64,000 nt of DNA, from NCBI RefSeq assembly GCF_013407955.1, contig NZ_JACCBU010000001.1, positions 930,001 to 994,000 on the forward strand. Direction: 5' to 3'. The notes beneath the pieces were generated by a model. The model was given only the letters and a program-made list of their open reading frames with translations. It did no database searches and had not been told where the DNA came from. Positions 1 to 8,877 of the stretch are shown one piece after another; within the stretch, counting starts at the first letter, position 1; each line of letters starts with the position of its first letter. The stretch comes from Microlunatus parietis (lineage in GTDB: Bacteria; Actinomycetota; Actinomycetes; Propionibacteriales; Propionibacteriaceae). Made by a program: the position numbers and the translations under genes.

Positions 1-71
1 GGCTTGAGCCAACTCAGATTGATCCGAGAGGGCCGCCACTTCAGGGACAACGCCACGGCAGCAGGGCGCGA

Positions 72-356
72 TCAGGCGTCTTTGCGAAGCTCGGCGTTGG
101 TCGGCTCGGCCGCACGCACGTCGGCGGACTTGGCGTCCAGCTCGGCCGTCGTACGGGCGTCCGGGGCCGGCTTGTCGGCATCGGCCTTGTCCTCGTCGGA
201 CTTGCGGAGCCCCGAAGTCTCCTCCTTGAACTCCTTCAGCGCGCGTCCGGTGCTCTTGCCGAGCCCGGCCAACCGCGAGCCCCCGAAGAGCAGGACCACG
301 ATGACCAGAATGATGATCAACTCGGTGGGCCCGAGGGGAAATGCCATTGGGGTCAT
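72..356 (-). CDS. tatA: Sec-independent translocase subunit TatA
   Basis: The 94-residue protein has the TatA plan: a short N-terminus, one membrane helix (about residues 8-24, FPLGPTELIIILVIVVLLFG), the glycine hinge, then an amphipathic helix with LGKSTGRALKEFKEE. The rest is an acidic, probably unstructured tail rich in Asp, Glu, Lys and Ala. It would form the pore-lining part of the twin-arginine export system, which fits the Tat-type signals of several proteins in this window. ATG at 356 follows GAGGAAATC. In many actinomycetes tatA follows pafB-pafC and precedes tatC; here pafC lies almost 10 kb upstream and tatC would lie beyond the left edge. Confidence 0.93.
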   Translation of the reverse strand: MTPMAFPLGPTELIIILVIVVLLFGGSRLAGLGKSTGRALKEFKEETSGLRKSDEDKADADKPAPDARTTAELDAKSADVRAAEPTNAELRKDA

Positions 357-424
357 GATTTCCTCTTTCCGTCCGTGGGTTGCCTCACGTTGCTGTGACG
401 CTAGCCACGCCTGTGATCGTCATC

Positions 425-673
425 TTACGTCGTCGGCACCCGGTGGCGTACGACCACGTCTGGATCGTGATCCGGGTAGATCAGTTCACCGGACGAACGT
501 CCGTCCGGTATCTCGATCCGGCTGAGCAGCTCCGCTCCCTGGCCGGCCCGCTGGGCCAGCACCCGGAGCTCGGCGAACAGGTCCGACGCCTTGTGCGCCA
601 ACCACACCCCGAAACAGACGAGCATGACCAGGCCCCCGACGGCGATTCCGATGAAGATCCATGGCCACGGCAC
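425..673 (-). CDS. Small single-pass membrane protein, unknown function
   Basis: This 82-residue protein starts at GTG 673, behind GGGTGG. It has one strong membrane helix (about residues 4-25, IFIGIAVGGLVMLVCFGVWL) followed by a helical, possibly coiled stretch (SDLFAELRVLAQRAGQGAELL) and a polar tail. I do not recognise a family with confidence. It lies just upstream of tatA on the same strand, so it may share its transcript, and it is divergent from the ABC exporter genes. Confidence 0.65.
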   Translation of the reverse strand: MPWPWIFIGIAVGGLVMLVCFGVWLAHKASDLFAELRVLAQRAGQGAELLSRIEIPDGRSSGELIYPDHDPDVVVRHRVPTT

Positions 674-759
674 GGGGCCACCCTAATCGACTGAGCGGAT
701 GCGGCAAGGAGTCCGCGAAATCGTTCGCGGGGTGGACATTGAATCGTTACGGTGTCCGA

Positions 760-2568
760 GTGCTGACACTGCTGCGGTACGGCTGGCGAGTGGCGCGCGG
801 ATCGACGGTGATCGTGGTGGCCCTGGCCGTGGCCGACGCGGTGGCGCAGGCCCTGTTCACGCTGACCATCGGGCTCGTGGTCGCCGCGGTCCCCGCCTTC
901 CTGGCCGGCGTCACCGACCGCTCCGCCATGGTGGCGCTGTTCGCGGCGTTCGCGGCCCTGTTCCTGCTGACCAAGGTGCTGCCGCCGCTGCAGGCCGCCT
1001 CGGCGCACCGGCTCGGCAACGTGGCCGGCCTCGACGTCTATCTCCGGATGGCCGGGCCGATGGCCGGCGGCGCCCGGGTGGCCCACGTCGAGGACTCGGT
1101 GGTGCTGGACCAGGCCGAGCGCGCGGCCGGCACCGGCGGCTATCAGATCACCTGGTCGCTGGGGCAGGTGCCGAACCTGCTCGGCGCACGCCTGACCGTC
1201 CTCTCCTCGGCGGCCGTGCTGGGCGCGCTGACTGAGTGGTGGATCGCCGCGGCCCTGGTCGTCCTGGTGCTGGCCGCGGAACGCTGGCGGGTCCGGTTCG
1301 TCCGGGACGAGGTCGCCGCCTGGGCCACCAGCACCGAGAGCGAGCGGAAGGCGCTCTACCCGTTCGAACTGGCCCTGGGCGACGCCCCGACCGAACTTCG
1401 CGTGTTCGGGCTCAAGGACTGGCTGGTGCGGCGGTATCTGCGGTTCTGGACCTCGGCGATGGACGAGCTGTGGCGGTCCCGGCGCCGCGGCTACCTGCTC
1501 GGCTCGGCACCGCTGGTGCTGTCCGTGCTGGTCAATGCGGGCGCGGTCGCCTGGGTGATCGTCGCGGCCCAGTCCGGCCGGCTCGGCCTGGCCGCCGTGG
1601 CCAGCTCGATCACGGCGATCCTGGCGATCAGCGGCAGCGGCACGCCCGAGATCGCGGCCCTGGTGGCCCGCGGCGTCGCCGCCTACCGGGCCATGATGGA
1701 GCTGCCGGCGGTGATCGCCGAGCGGCATCCGCACCCGGCCGGACCCGCTGCCGACCTGGGGCGGGCGCCGGCTCGGCAGATCCGGCTGGAGCGGGTCGGC
1801 TTCCGCTACCCGGGCAGCGACCGGGACGTCTTCACCGACCTCGACCTCGAGATCGGGGCCGGCGAGGCGCTCGGCCTGGTCGGCGTCAACGGCGCCGGCA
1901 AGACGACCTTGACCAAGCTGATCGCCGGCATCTACCCGCCGACCTCCGGCCGGGTGCTGGTCGACGGCGTCGACCTGGCCACGCTCGGCCCGGACGACCT
2001 GGCCCGCTGGCAGCGCCAGGTGGCGCCGATCATCCAGGAGTTCGCCCGCTATCCCCTGTCGCTCGACGACAACGTCGCGCTCGGTGCCCGGCGGCCGCTG
2101 ACCGACGCCGATCGGGCCCGGATCGCGGAACGGTCCGGGGTCGCGGACCTGCTGCCCGACCTCGCGCAGGGCTGGGACACCGTGCTGGACAAGGAATGGA
2201 CCGGTGGCACCGACCTGTCGGCCGGGCAGTGGCAGCGGGTCGCGCTGGCCCGGGCCCTGTTCGCGGTCGACTGCGGCGCCAAGCTGTTGATCTTGGACGA
2301 GCCGGCCGCTGCGCTCGACGTACGGGCCGAGGCCCGGCTGGTGGACCAGTACCTCAACCTGACCGCCGGGATCACCTCCATGATCATCTCGCACCGGTTC
2401 TCGGTGGTCCGCGACGCCGACCGGATCTGTGTGCTGGACGGCGGCCGGATCGTCGAGTCCGGTACGCATCCGGAGTTGATCATGCTGGGCGGCCGGTACG
2501 CGACGATGTTCGGGCTGCAGGCGGCCCGCTACACCAGTGGCCCGGTGAACGGGAGCGGCGATGAATGA
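760..2568 (+). CDS. ABC exporter subunit, fused permease and ATPase (first of a pair)
   Basis: A half-transporter of about 602 residues: a hydrophobic six-helix type membrane domain (about residues 1-330) and a C-terminal nucleotide-binding domain. Walker A is GVNGAGKTT, the signature is LSAGQ rather than LSGGQ, Walker B is LLILDEPAAALD and the H-loop is ISHRF. An in-frame ATG at 661 exists but would overlap the divergent gene at 425-673, so I prefer GTG 760; TTG 739 is an alternative. Its stop overlaps the start of the next gene by 8 bases, so the two are surely cotranscribed and probably form a heterodimeric exporter. The altered signature suggests unequal ATP sites. The substrate cannot be read from the sequence. 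Confidence 0.88.
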   Translation: MLTLLRYGWRVARGSTVIVVALAVADAVAQALFTLTIGLVVAAVPAFLAGVTDRSAMVALFAAFAALFLLTKVLPPLQAASAHRLGNVAGLDVYLRMAGPMAGGARVAHVEDSVVLDQAERAAGTGGYQITWSLGQVPNLLGARLTVLSSAAVLGALTEWWIAAALVVLVLAAERWRVRFVRDEVAAWATSTESERKALYPFELALGDAPTELRVFGLKDWLVRRYLRFWTSAMDELWRSRRRGYLLGSAPLVLSVLVNAGAVAWVIVAAQSGRLGLAAVASSITAILAISGSGTPEIAALVARGVAAYRAMMELPAVIAERHPHPAGPAADLGRAPARQIRLERVGFRYPGSDRDVFTDLDLEIGAGEALGLVGVNGAGKTTLTKLIAGIYPPTSGRVLVDGVDLATLGPDDLARWQRQVAPIIQEFARYPLSLDDNVALGARRPLTDADRARIAERSGVADLLPDLAQGWDTVLDKEWTGGTDLSAGQWQRVALARALFAVDCGAKLLILDEPAAALDVRAEARLVDQYLNLTAGITSMIISHRFSVVRDADRICVLDGGRIVESGTHPELIMLGGRYATMFGLQAARYTSGPVNGSGDE

Positions 2569-4342
2569 TCAACTCGGCGCGGTCCGGCTCTGGCTGGCGA
2601 CGGCGTTCCGGGCCGCTCCGGCGCTGTGCCTGCTGGCGATCGGGCTCAACGTCGTCGGCTGGGTGATCGCGCCGGCGCAGGCGTACGCGGTCAAACTGGT
2701 GGTGGACAGCCTCAGCCCGGGAGGCGATCCGAACCTGATCTGGACCGCGCTGTGGCTGGTGCTCGGCTGCTACGCCGCCGCCCTGGTCGTGCAGACTGCG
2801 CGGCGGCCGCTGGACGCACTGCTGGACGACCGGGTCGAGCAGCGGTTCCACGCCGATCTGGCCGAGCTGGTGGCCGGGATCCCGGGCATCGAGCAGCATG
2901 AGCGGCCGGACCTTGCCGACCAGATCTCGCTGCTCCGGTCCGAGTCCCGGATGATGGGTCGGTCGATCTACGCGCTGTTGTTCGCGGCCGGCACGGTCAG
3001 CAGCCTGGTGACCGTCAGCGTGCTGCTGGTCAGCGTGCATCCGGCCTTTCTCGGGCTGCTGGTGGTCGGCGGCGTCCACGTGGCCGCTGCGCGTCTGTCG
3101 AACAATCTGACCTGGACGTCGATCACCAGCATGCTGCCGAACGCGCGGCTGGTGCACGAGCTGGTCCGGATCTGCCGCAGTCCGGCCAACGCGATGGAGT
3201 TGCGGACCTTCGGGCTCAAGGACGTCCTGCTGGACCGGGTCCAGCGTCAGGTCCGGACGATCAACGCGGTGCAGGCGACGGCCCGCCGGAAAGCGGCCGG
3301 GATCGAGATCGGCGGTCAGCTGATCTTCGCCGCCGCCTTCCTGGCCGCGATCGGCTGGCTCCTCTTCGGCGGCGTCCAGGCCCGCGCCGGCGACGTCGCG
3401 CTGTTGATCTTGCTGGCGCCCACCGTCGCCGGGGCTGCCAGTGGCACCGGCGAGCTGATGACGTTCCTCTCCGAGTCGCTGCGCCGGTTCGCGCGCTATC
3501 ACGAGGTCCGGGTGTTCGCCCGCGAGCACTCCTGGTCGGACAGCACGACGCCGGCTCCGGACCGGATCGCGAGCGGGATCGAGGTGCGCGGGGTCGGGTT
3601 CTGCTATCCCGGCACCGACCGCGAGGTGATCAGCGACCTCGACCTGAGCATCCCGGCCGGCACCAGTGTCGCCCTGGTCGGCGAGAACGGGGCCGGCAAG
3701 ACGACCCTGGTCAAGCTGCTGGCGCGGATGTACGACCCCACGCGGGGCGAAGTGATCATCGACGGGCTCGACCTGACCATGATCACCCCCGACGGCTGGC
3801 GGCGGCAGCTGTCCGCGGCGTTCAGCGACTACGCACGGTTCGAGTTCACGGCGCGGGAGGCCGTCGGGATCGGTGACCTGGAACGGATCGACGACCCGGC
3901 GGCGCTGCGCCGGGCGCTGGCGGAGGGCGACGCGCAAACCGTGATCGACGGGCTGTCGGACGGCCTGGACACCCAGCTGGGCAAGCAGTTCAGCGGCGGC
4001 GTCGACCTGTCCGGCGGGCAGTGGCAGCGGGTCGCGCTGGCCCGCGCGTTCATGCGCGACCGGCCGCTGCTGTTGCTGCTCGACGAGCCGACCGCGGCGA
4101 TCGACCCCGAGGCCGAGCACGCCCTCTACGAACGCTTCGCGCTACGGGCCGCTGCCGCGGCGCGGGAGACCGGCGGGATCACGGTGCTGGTCTCGCACCG
4201 CTTCTCCACGGTACGGATGGCCGACCTGATCGTCGTTCTCGATCATGGCCGGATCCTCGAGGTCGGCACCCACGAAGCGCTGCTCTCGTCCGACGGTCAC
4301 TACGCCGAACTCTTCGAACTCCAGGCCCGCGCCTACCGCTAG
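2561..4342 (+). CDS. ABC exporter subunit, fused permease and ATPase (second of a pair)
   Basis: The 593-residue partner of the preceding gene. The N-terminal half is a membrane domain, and the C-terminal half has Walker A (GENGAGKTT), a canonical LSGGQ signature, Walker B (LLLLLDEPTAAID) and the H-loop VSHRFSTV. The ATG is embedded in the end of the upstream gene. The 3' end overlaps the convergent lyase gene by 4 bases. The consensus signature here against LSAGQ in the partner matches the pattern of heterodimeric exporters with one degenerate site. No dedicated regulator or substrate-synthesis gene is adjacent. Confidence 0.9.
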   Translation: MNDQLGAVRLWLATAFRAAPALCLLAIGLNVVGWVIAPAQAYAVKLVVDSLSPGGDPNLIWTALWLVLGCYAAALVVQTARRPLDALLDDRVEQRFHADLAELVAGIPGIEQHERPDLADQISLLRSESRMMGRSIYALLFAAGTVSSLVTVSVLLVSVHPAFLGLLVVGGVHVAAARLSNNLTWTSITSMLPNARLVHELVRICRSPANAMELRTFGLKDVLLDRVQRQVRTINAVQATARRKAAGIEIGGQLIFAAAFLAAIGWLLFGGVQARAGDVALLILLAPTVAGAASGTGELMTFLSESLRRFARYHEVRVFAREHSWSDSTTPAPDRIASGIEVRGVGFCYPGTDREVISDLDLSIPAGTSVALVGENGAGKTTLVKLLARMYDPTRGEVIIDGLDLTMITPDGWRRQLSAAFSDYARFEFTAREAVGIGDLERIDDPAALRRALAEGDAQTVIDGLSDGLDTQLGKQFSGGVDLSGGQWQRVALARAFMRDRPLLLLLDEPTAAIDPEAEHALYERFALRAAAAARETGGITVLVSHRFSTVRMADLIVVLDHGRILEVGTHEALLSSDGHYAELFELQARAYR

Positions 4343-7300
4343 CCCAACTGGACCTCCAGGTACGGAGCGTTGGCGGACTCGCGGCTGCTCAGGTCGGTGG
4401 CCAGACCCTGGCCGGTGGCCGGCTCCTGGACGATCGCCAGGTTGACCGCGGCACCCCGGGTGATCAACTCGGTCAGGCCGGCCGTGAGGTCGACCGCGTG
4501 CCACCCGGCCGTGCTGTCGAGATGGAGCCCGCCGACCCGGTCGGCCAGCGCGGGCTGGTTCTGCCAGGTCAGCTGGCGTTCCTCGAAGCCGCCGCCGGCG
4601 AGCCGGACGACCAGATCGGTCTCGGTCCCGTTGTTGTCGGCCACTCGGCCGTAGAAGTGCAGCAGGACCCTGCTGATCGGGCGGGTCTGCGCGGACGGGG
4701 TGAAGGCCAGGAAGGCGCGCCGGGTGAAGCCGCTGTCGGGCGTGGGGACGTACTTGACGATCATGCCGCCGTGGCCGCCGAAGTTCTGCCCCGCATACGT
4801 TCCGTCGCGGACGTAGCTGTCCGCGACGCAGGGGAACTTGGGCCGGTCCGGGTCCGCGACGGCGACCGAGGTCCGGGTGTGCAGCAGCCGGTGATCGGGC
4901 AGCTGGGTGATCGCAGCGATCCGGGCCGTGTCGTCGGTGACGCCGGTGATCACGCCGTCCGCGCTGACGGTCGCGACCGCCGGATCGAGCGAAACGTAAT
5001 CGATGGTGAGCCCGGCCACGTCGGCGGCCGAGCCGTCGGTCATCGTCCCGGTCAGCTCGCCGGCCACCTGCTTCCCGATCGGCACCGGGCCGACCGCGAG
5101 CGCCAGTGACTCCAGCCGGTTCTCCCGGCGGACGTCGACCGAGCGGCCGGGGATCTCGACCTCGGTGATCGAGTTCCAGCCGTTGGCGGAGTTGCCGTGG
5201 CCGACGATCCGCAGGTAACGGGCGGTGCCGGGTTCGAGATCGTACGTCTCGAACTCGGCGCTGGTGCCGCTGCTGCTGCCGCTGAACACCTGCCGCCAGG
5301 CGGTCTCCCCCGCCGCGGCCACCTCGACGTCGAACCGGGCCACCCGGGTGTCGCCGCTGGACCAGGCGATCTTGATCGAATCGACCGGGCCGTCCGAGCC
5401 GAGGTCGTACGCGATCCACTGCCCGTCGCCCTCGGCCGACCACCGGGTCGCCGGGTCGCCGTCCATCGTGTTCACCGGAACGTTGCCGTCGTCGGTGCTG
5501 GCGATGATCGTTTCCGGGAAGTTGCCCAGGCCGAGCGGGGTGCGCCGCCACACCCAGTAGACGCCTCGCTGGTGGCCGGGCCGGACCGTGATCACCCGGG
5601 TCGGCTGGTCGCTGCGCCCGGGCAGGATGTTGATCTTGGTTCCGGGCTCGGCCGCGGCGGTGATCTTGGGATCGTCGGGCAGGTCGACGCCGTACGTGAA
5701 GTTGCCTGGCGCAAAACCCGGGATCGTCTCGCCATCGACGGCGAGGTCGGTCAGGGTGGCGATCTTGGCCGCCGGCGTCGGCCAGTCGGCGAGGGCGGTC
5801 ACCGACGCCGGGGTCGGCAGGGCGGCACCCGGGATCAGCGGGACGAACTCGATCGCCAGCGTCGCCGCGGTCGTCTCCGGCAGCCGTACGGAGAGCTTCC
5901 GCAGCCCCTGATTGCTCGCCTGTCCCGGCGGATCGGGCGACGTCCAGAGCGGCCGCGCGGAGAGTTCGAGGAACGTCGCGTCCGGGGTCAGGATCCGGGC
6001 GAGCAGCCGTTGCCCGGCCAGGGCGAGCGTGGCGCTGCGGCCGTCGGCGCTGATCGTGATCTTGGCGCTCGTATGCGCGAACCACCAGAGATCGCCCGGT
6101 TCCTTGATCGTGATCTCGTCCTGCACGATCACCCGGCGCCGGTGATCGAACAGCCGCCAGCCCCGGCGCCAGGAAACGATGTCGGGGTGTGCCCCCGTAC
6201 CGTCGATCACGAACCAGGACTCGGCCGGTCCGGACTTGCGGGCGACCACGCTGCCCACCGCATCCGGGCGCTGGCCGGGATCCTCGCCGGGATTGACGAC
6301 GAGCGTGTTCTGACCCTCCGGACGTTTCCGGTAGTAGGTCCAGCGCGGCGGGTGGAAGTAGCCGGGCAGGTTGTAGTTGTCGCTGCCCAGTTCGACGAAC
6401 CAGCGCTGGCCCAGCGCGTCCAGGACCCAGGAACCAAGATCAAGATCGGCATGGCTGGTCGCGTTGTCCCCCGCTTTCCCGGCCAGGTAGAGCGCCTCGT
6501 CGCGCTCCCAGCCACTGCGGGAGGTAGCGACCGCGCAGTGATCGAAATAGGAGTCCAGCGCGGTGCCGCTGGCGACCGGACCGCGGGTGCGGTCGGGGTC
6601 GTACCAGATCAGGCCGACCGGCAATTGGGCCCAGCCCGGCTGCCGGGTCGACGCACCGAGGCGAGCCAGCCACGCGTAGTCGGGCCGGGCGAACCGCCGG
6701 GCGAACCAGAACATCTCGGGGATCCGGCTCGCACCGGCGGCACCGTCGTAGTAGTTGAACGCGAGGCCGGTCGGGCCGGCCAGGTGCAGCGGGAAGTCGA
6801 CCGTGGTGGAGACGCCGGGCGACTCCGAAAGCCCCGAGTCGCCGCCGGTCGCCGAGTCGAGCACGGCCAGGCAGAGGACGAGGTACTTCGCCGCGTACTC
6901 CCAGTAGCCGGCGCCCTCCGGGTAGCCACCGTCCGGCGCGTACTCGGCGATCGCCAGCGGCAGCGAGGCCACCGCCTTCGTAATCACGTCCTCGGCGACG
7001 TCCGGGAACCGGTCCGCGACCGCCAGCGCGCCGGTGATCATGCCGCCGTTGCAGACGATGTTCCAGTTGTTGGTCCAGGTCGGCCACTTGTGCGCGGTCG
7101 GGGCGCCGCCGTAGACCGCCAGGCCGGGCTTGAGGCCGTACTCCACGAGCGCGGTCTCCAGCGTCGTCCGCTGCTCGGCGGACCATTCGGCGTGCCACCA
7201 GTCGTAGCCGATCGCGACCGCGTGGGTCATCTCGGCAGTGTCCAAGAAGTGCCGCTGGTGGTTCCAGTCCGGGAACGCGCACACCGCGGAGAGCTCGGCC

Positions 7301-7656
7301 CAGAGCCGGTCCCGATAGCCGGTGTCGCCCTCGACCGCGTACGCGAAGCTGAGCGTGTAGACGCGGTGCTGGGCCTCCCGGCTGGTGGCCAGCAGCCGCA
7401 GCCCGTCCGGGATCTGGTACGTCACCGTCGGCTTGTCGAGCAGCAGGTCGGCCGCGGACTTGATCTTGTCGTACCACGCGGCCGCAACCGGATCGTTCTT
7501 GATCACCGAGCGCGGATGATCGAAGTCGGTGAGCAGCAGCCGCGGGTGTTCGGGACGTACGGTGATCGGCTCGGCGGCCGCCCGCTGCACCTGAAGCAGC
7601 AGCTGGCCGAGGCCGAGGGTGGCGGCACCGGCCGCGAGGAAGGCGCGTCGTCGCAT
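4339..7656 (-). CDS. Tat-exported heparinase II/III-like polysaccharide lyase, multidomain
   Basis: About 1105 residues from ATG 7656, chosen because MRRRAFLAAGAATLGLG is a twin-arginine signal; an upstream in-frame start lacks one. After the signal comes an alpha/alpha toroid region (about 45-330), then a heparinase II/III-type beta-sandwich (about 350-580, with SHADLDLGSWVLD). Next come a discoidin/F5-8 carbohydrate-binding module (about 700-834, with TMDGDPATRWS), a bacterial Ig-like segment and a C-terminal DNRLRE/CBM96-like module (about 940-1105, with ADSYVRDG and TWQNQP). It is probably a secreted lyase for an acidic polysaccharide, but the exact polymer cannot be told. It is transcribed divergently from the regulator at 7759. 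Confidence 0.85.
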   Translation of the reverse strand: MRRRAFLAAGAATLGLGQLLLQVQRAAAEPITVRPEHPRLLLTDFDHPRSVIKNDPVAAAWYDKIKSAADLLLDKPTVTYQIPDGLRLLATSREAQHRVYTLSFAYAVEGDTGYRDRLWAELSAVCAFPDWNHQRHFLDTAEMTHAVAIGYDWWHAEWSAEQRTTLETALVEYGLKPGLAVYGGAPTAHKWPTWTNNWNIVCNGGMITGALAVADRFPDVAEDVITKAVASLPLAIAEYAPDGGYPEGAGYWEYAAKYLVLCLAVLDSATGGDSGLSESPGVSTTVDFPLHLAGPTGLAFNYYDGAAGASRIPEMFWFARRFARPDYAWLARLGASTRQPGWAQLPVGLIWYDPDRTRGPVASGTALDSYFDHCAVATSRSGWERDEALYLAGKAGDNATSHADLDLGSWVLDALGQRWFVELGSDNYNLPGYFHPPRWTYYRKRPEGQNTLVVNPGEDPGQRPDAVGSVVARKSGPAESWFVIDGTGAHPDIVSWRRGWRLFDHRRRVIVQDEITIKEPGDLWWFAHTSAKITISADGRSATLALAGQRLLARILTPDATFLELSARPLWTSPDPPGQASNQGLRKLSVRLPETTAATLAIEFVPLIPGAALPTPASVTALADWPTPAAKIATLTDLAVDGETIPGFAPGNFTYGVDLPDDPKITAAAEPGTKINILPGRSDQPTRVITVRPGHQRGVYWVWRRTPLGLGNFPETIIASTDDGNVPVNTMDGDPATRWSAEGDGQWIAYDLGSDGPVDSIKIAWSSGDTRVARFDVEVAAAGETAWRQVFSGSSSGTSAEFETYDLEPGTARYLRIVGHGNSANGWNSITEVEIPGRSVDVRRENRLESLALAVGPVPIGKQVAGELTGTMTDGSAADVAGLTIDYVSLDPAVATVSADGVITGVTDDTARIAAITQLPDHRLLHTRTSVAVADPDRPKFPCVADSYVRDGTYAGQNFGGHGGMIVKYVPTPDSGFTRRAFLAFTPSAQTRPISRVLLHFYGRVADNNGTETDLVVRLAGGGFEERQLTWQNQPALADRVGGLHLDSTAGWHAVDLTAGLTELITRGAAVNLAIVQEPATGQGLATDLSSRESANAPYLEVQLG

Positions 7657-7670
7657 CGGATTCCTTGGGT

Positions 7671-7736
7671 GTGCGGGTTGGTGTTGATCTTCGGAAGCGG
7701 ACCGGCCGGGCGGCAACGGAACCGACACAACCCGAC
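7671..7736. promoter_or_regulatory. Candidate operator half-sites for the divergent lyase/regulator pair
   Basis: The 102-bp gap between the lyase and its divergent regulator holds CGGGTTGGTGT at 7674-7684 and its near reverse complement ACACAACCCGA at 7725-7735. The shared core is CGGGTTG, followed by TGT after one extra G. The half-sites are 51 bases apart from start to start, close to five helical turns, which would suit a dimeric or tetrameric regulator. Assignment to the neighbouring gene product is inference from position only. Confidence 0.35.
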
Positions 7737-7758
7737 AAGATCATCTAGGCTGAGCGGG

Positions 7759-8850
7759 GTGACCGGGGGTCTGGCCGAGCAGCGCCGCGCGGCGATCCGG
7801 CGCGAGTTCGCCCGCCGCGGATCGGTCCGGACGGCCGAGCTGGCCGAGCGTCTCGGAGTCAGCGAGCGGACCGTGCAGCGCGACCTGGACTGGCTCGCCG
7901 ACCAGCTGCCCACCGGCCGGCGGGTGTACGGCGGACTGGTCAGCGCCGAGCCGGGAACGGCGGCACCTGGGCTCCGGATCGGCCTGCTGCTGCCGGTCGG
8001 CGACTACTACTACGAGGAGGTCATCGCCGGGGCGGAGGCGGCCGCCGCGGCGCTCAACGTACGGCTCGTTGTCGGCACCTACGCCTACCGGGAGGACCTG
8101 GAGACCGCGGCCCTGCACCGGCTCGGCGAGGTGCGGCTGGACGGGCTGGTCGCGACCGTCGACTACCGCGGCCACGGCTACCACCAACTGCGCGCGCTCG
8201 GCCTGACCACAGTCGTGATCGAACGGCCCTGGCACCCGGACCGGTTCAACTCCGACACCGCGGACTCCGACCAGATCGACCACGTCTGCTCCGACCACCA
8301 CGCCGGCGCCGGGATCGGGCTGCGCCATCTGGCCGGCCTCGGCCACCGCTCCGTGCTCTGCCTGGTCCGCAGCACGGCGACCGCCGTTCCGCTGCTCCGC
8401 GGCCTCGAGTACGCCGCCGCCGAACTGAGCCCCGGATGCCCGGTCGAGGTGCACGCCGTGCCGGTCGATCCGGACACGCTGGAGCCCGAACCGTCCGTCT
8501 GGCAGCCGCTGCTGGCCGAGGTGGTCGAGCGCTGCCGTACCGGAGCTGCGACGGCGATCTTCGCGCACGCCGACTGGGAGGCGCTCGAGCTCTACCGCCG
8601 CCTGGATGCCGCCGGCATCGCCGTGCCGGACCAGGTCTCCCTGCTGTCGTACGACGGCGTCCGGGTCGGCCCCGACCCCGTCCTCAGCGCCGTCACGCCC
8701 CGCCGCCGCTGGATCGGCGCGATGGCCGTGGAGACCGTCGTCGACCGGCTGCGCAGCCGGGGCCGCCGCTCCCACGAGCAACGCCCCGGCTACCAGGTCT
8801 CCCTGGTCCCCGAGTTGATCTTGCGCGCCAGCACGGCCCCGCCGCCGTGA
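7759..8850 (+). CDS. Hybrid regulator: DeoR-type HTH with LacI-type sugar-binding domain
   Basis: 363 residues from GTG 7759. Residues 1-60 are a DeoR-style winged helix (RRAAIRREFARRGSVRTAEL, then VSERTVQRDLDWL). From about residue 75 the protein changes to a periplasmic-binding-protein fold as in LacI/GalR regulators (RIGLLLPVGDYYYEEVIAGA; later DQVSLLSYDG near the C-terminus). Such DeoR-HTH/Peripla_BP_3 proteins usually bind a sugar as inducer. Its position, divergent from the secreted lyase, makes it the likely local regulator of polysaccharide breakdown. No membrane segment is visible. Confidence 0.85.
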   Translation: MTGGLAEQRRAAIRREFARRGSVRTAELAERLGVSERTVQRDLDWLADQLPTGRRVYGGLVSAEPGTAAPGLRIGLLLPVGDYYYEEVIAGAEAAAAALNVRLVVGTYAYREDLETAALHRLGEVRLDGLVATVDYRGHGYHQLRALGLTTVVIERPWHPDRFNSDTADSDQIDHVCSDHHAGAGIGLRHLAGLGHRSVLCLVRSTATAVPLLRGLEYAAAELSPGCPVEVHAVPVDPDTLEPEPSVWQPLLAEVVERCRTGAATAIFAHADWEALELYRRLDAAGIAVPDQVSLLSYDGVRVGPDPVLSAVTPRRRWIGAMAVETVVDRLRSRGRRSHEQRPGYQVSLVPELILRASTAPPP

Positions 8851-8877
8851 TCATGGCTGGGCCTGCATGATCAGCGG

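Noticed and set aside
481-2469. Very long minus-strand open frame over the first ABC exporter gene
   Set aside because: It is antisense to a clear ABC transporter, is Arg/Gly/Pro/Gln/His-rich and lacks any family motif: a GC-rich shadow frame.
5197-7758. Plus-strand open frame of more than 800 codons running into the regulator at 7759
   Set aside because: It is antisense to the lyase. Only the part after GTG 7759 has domain features and belongs to a real gene.
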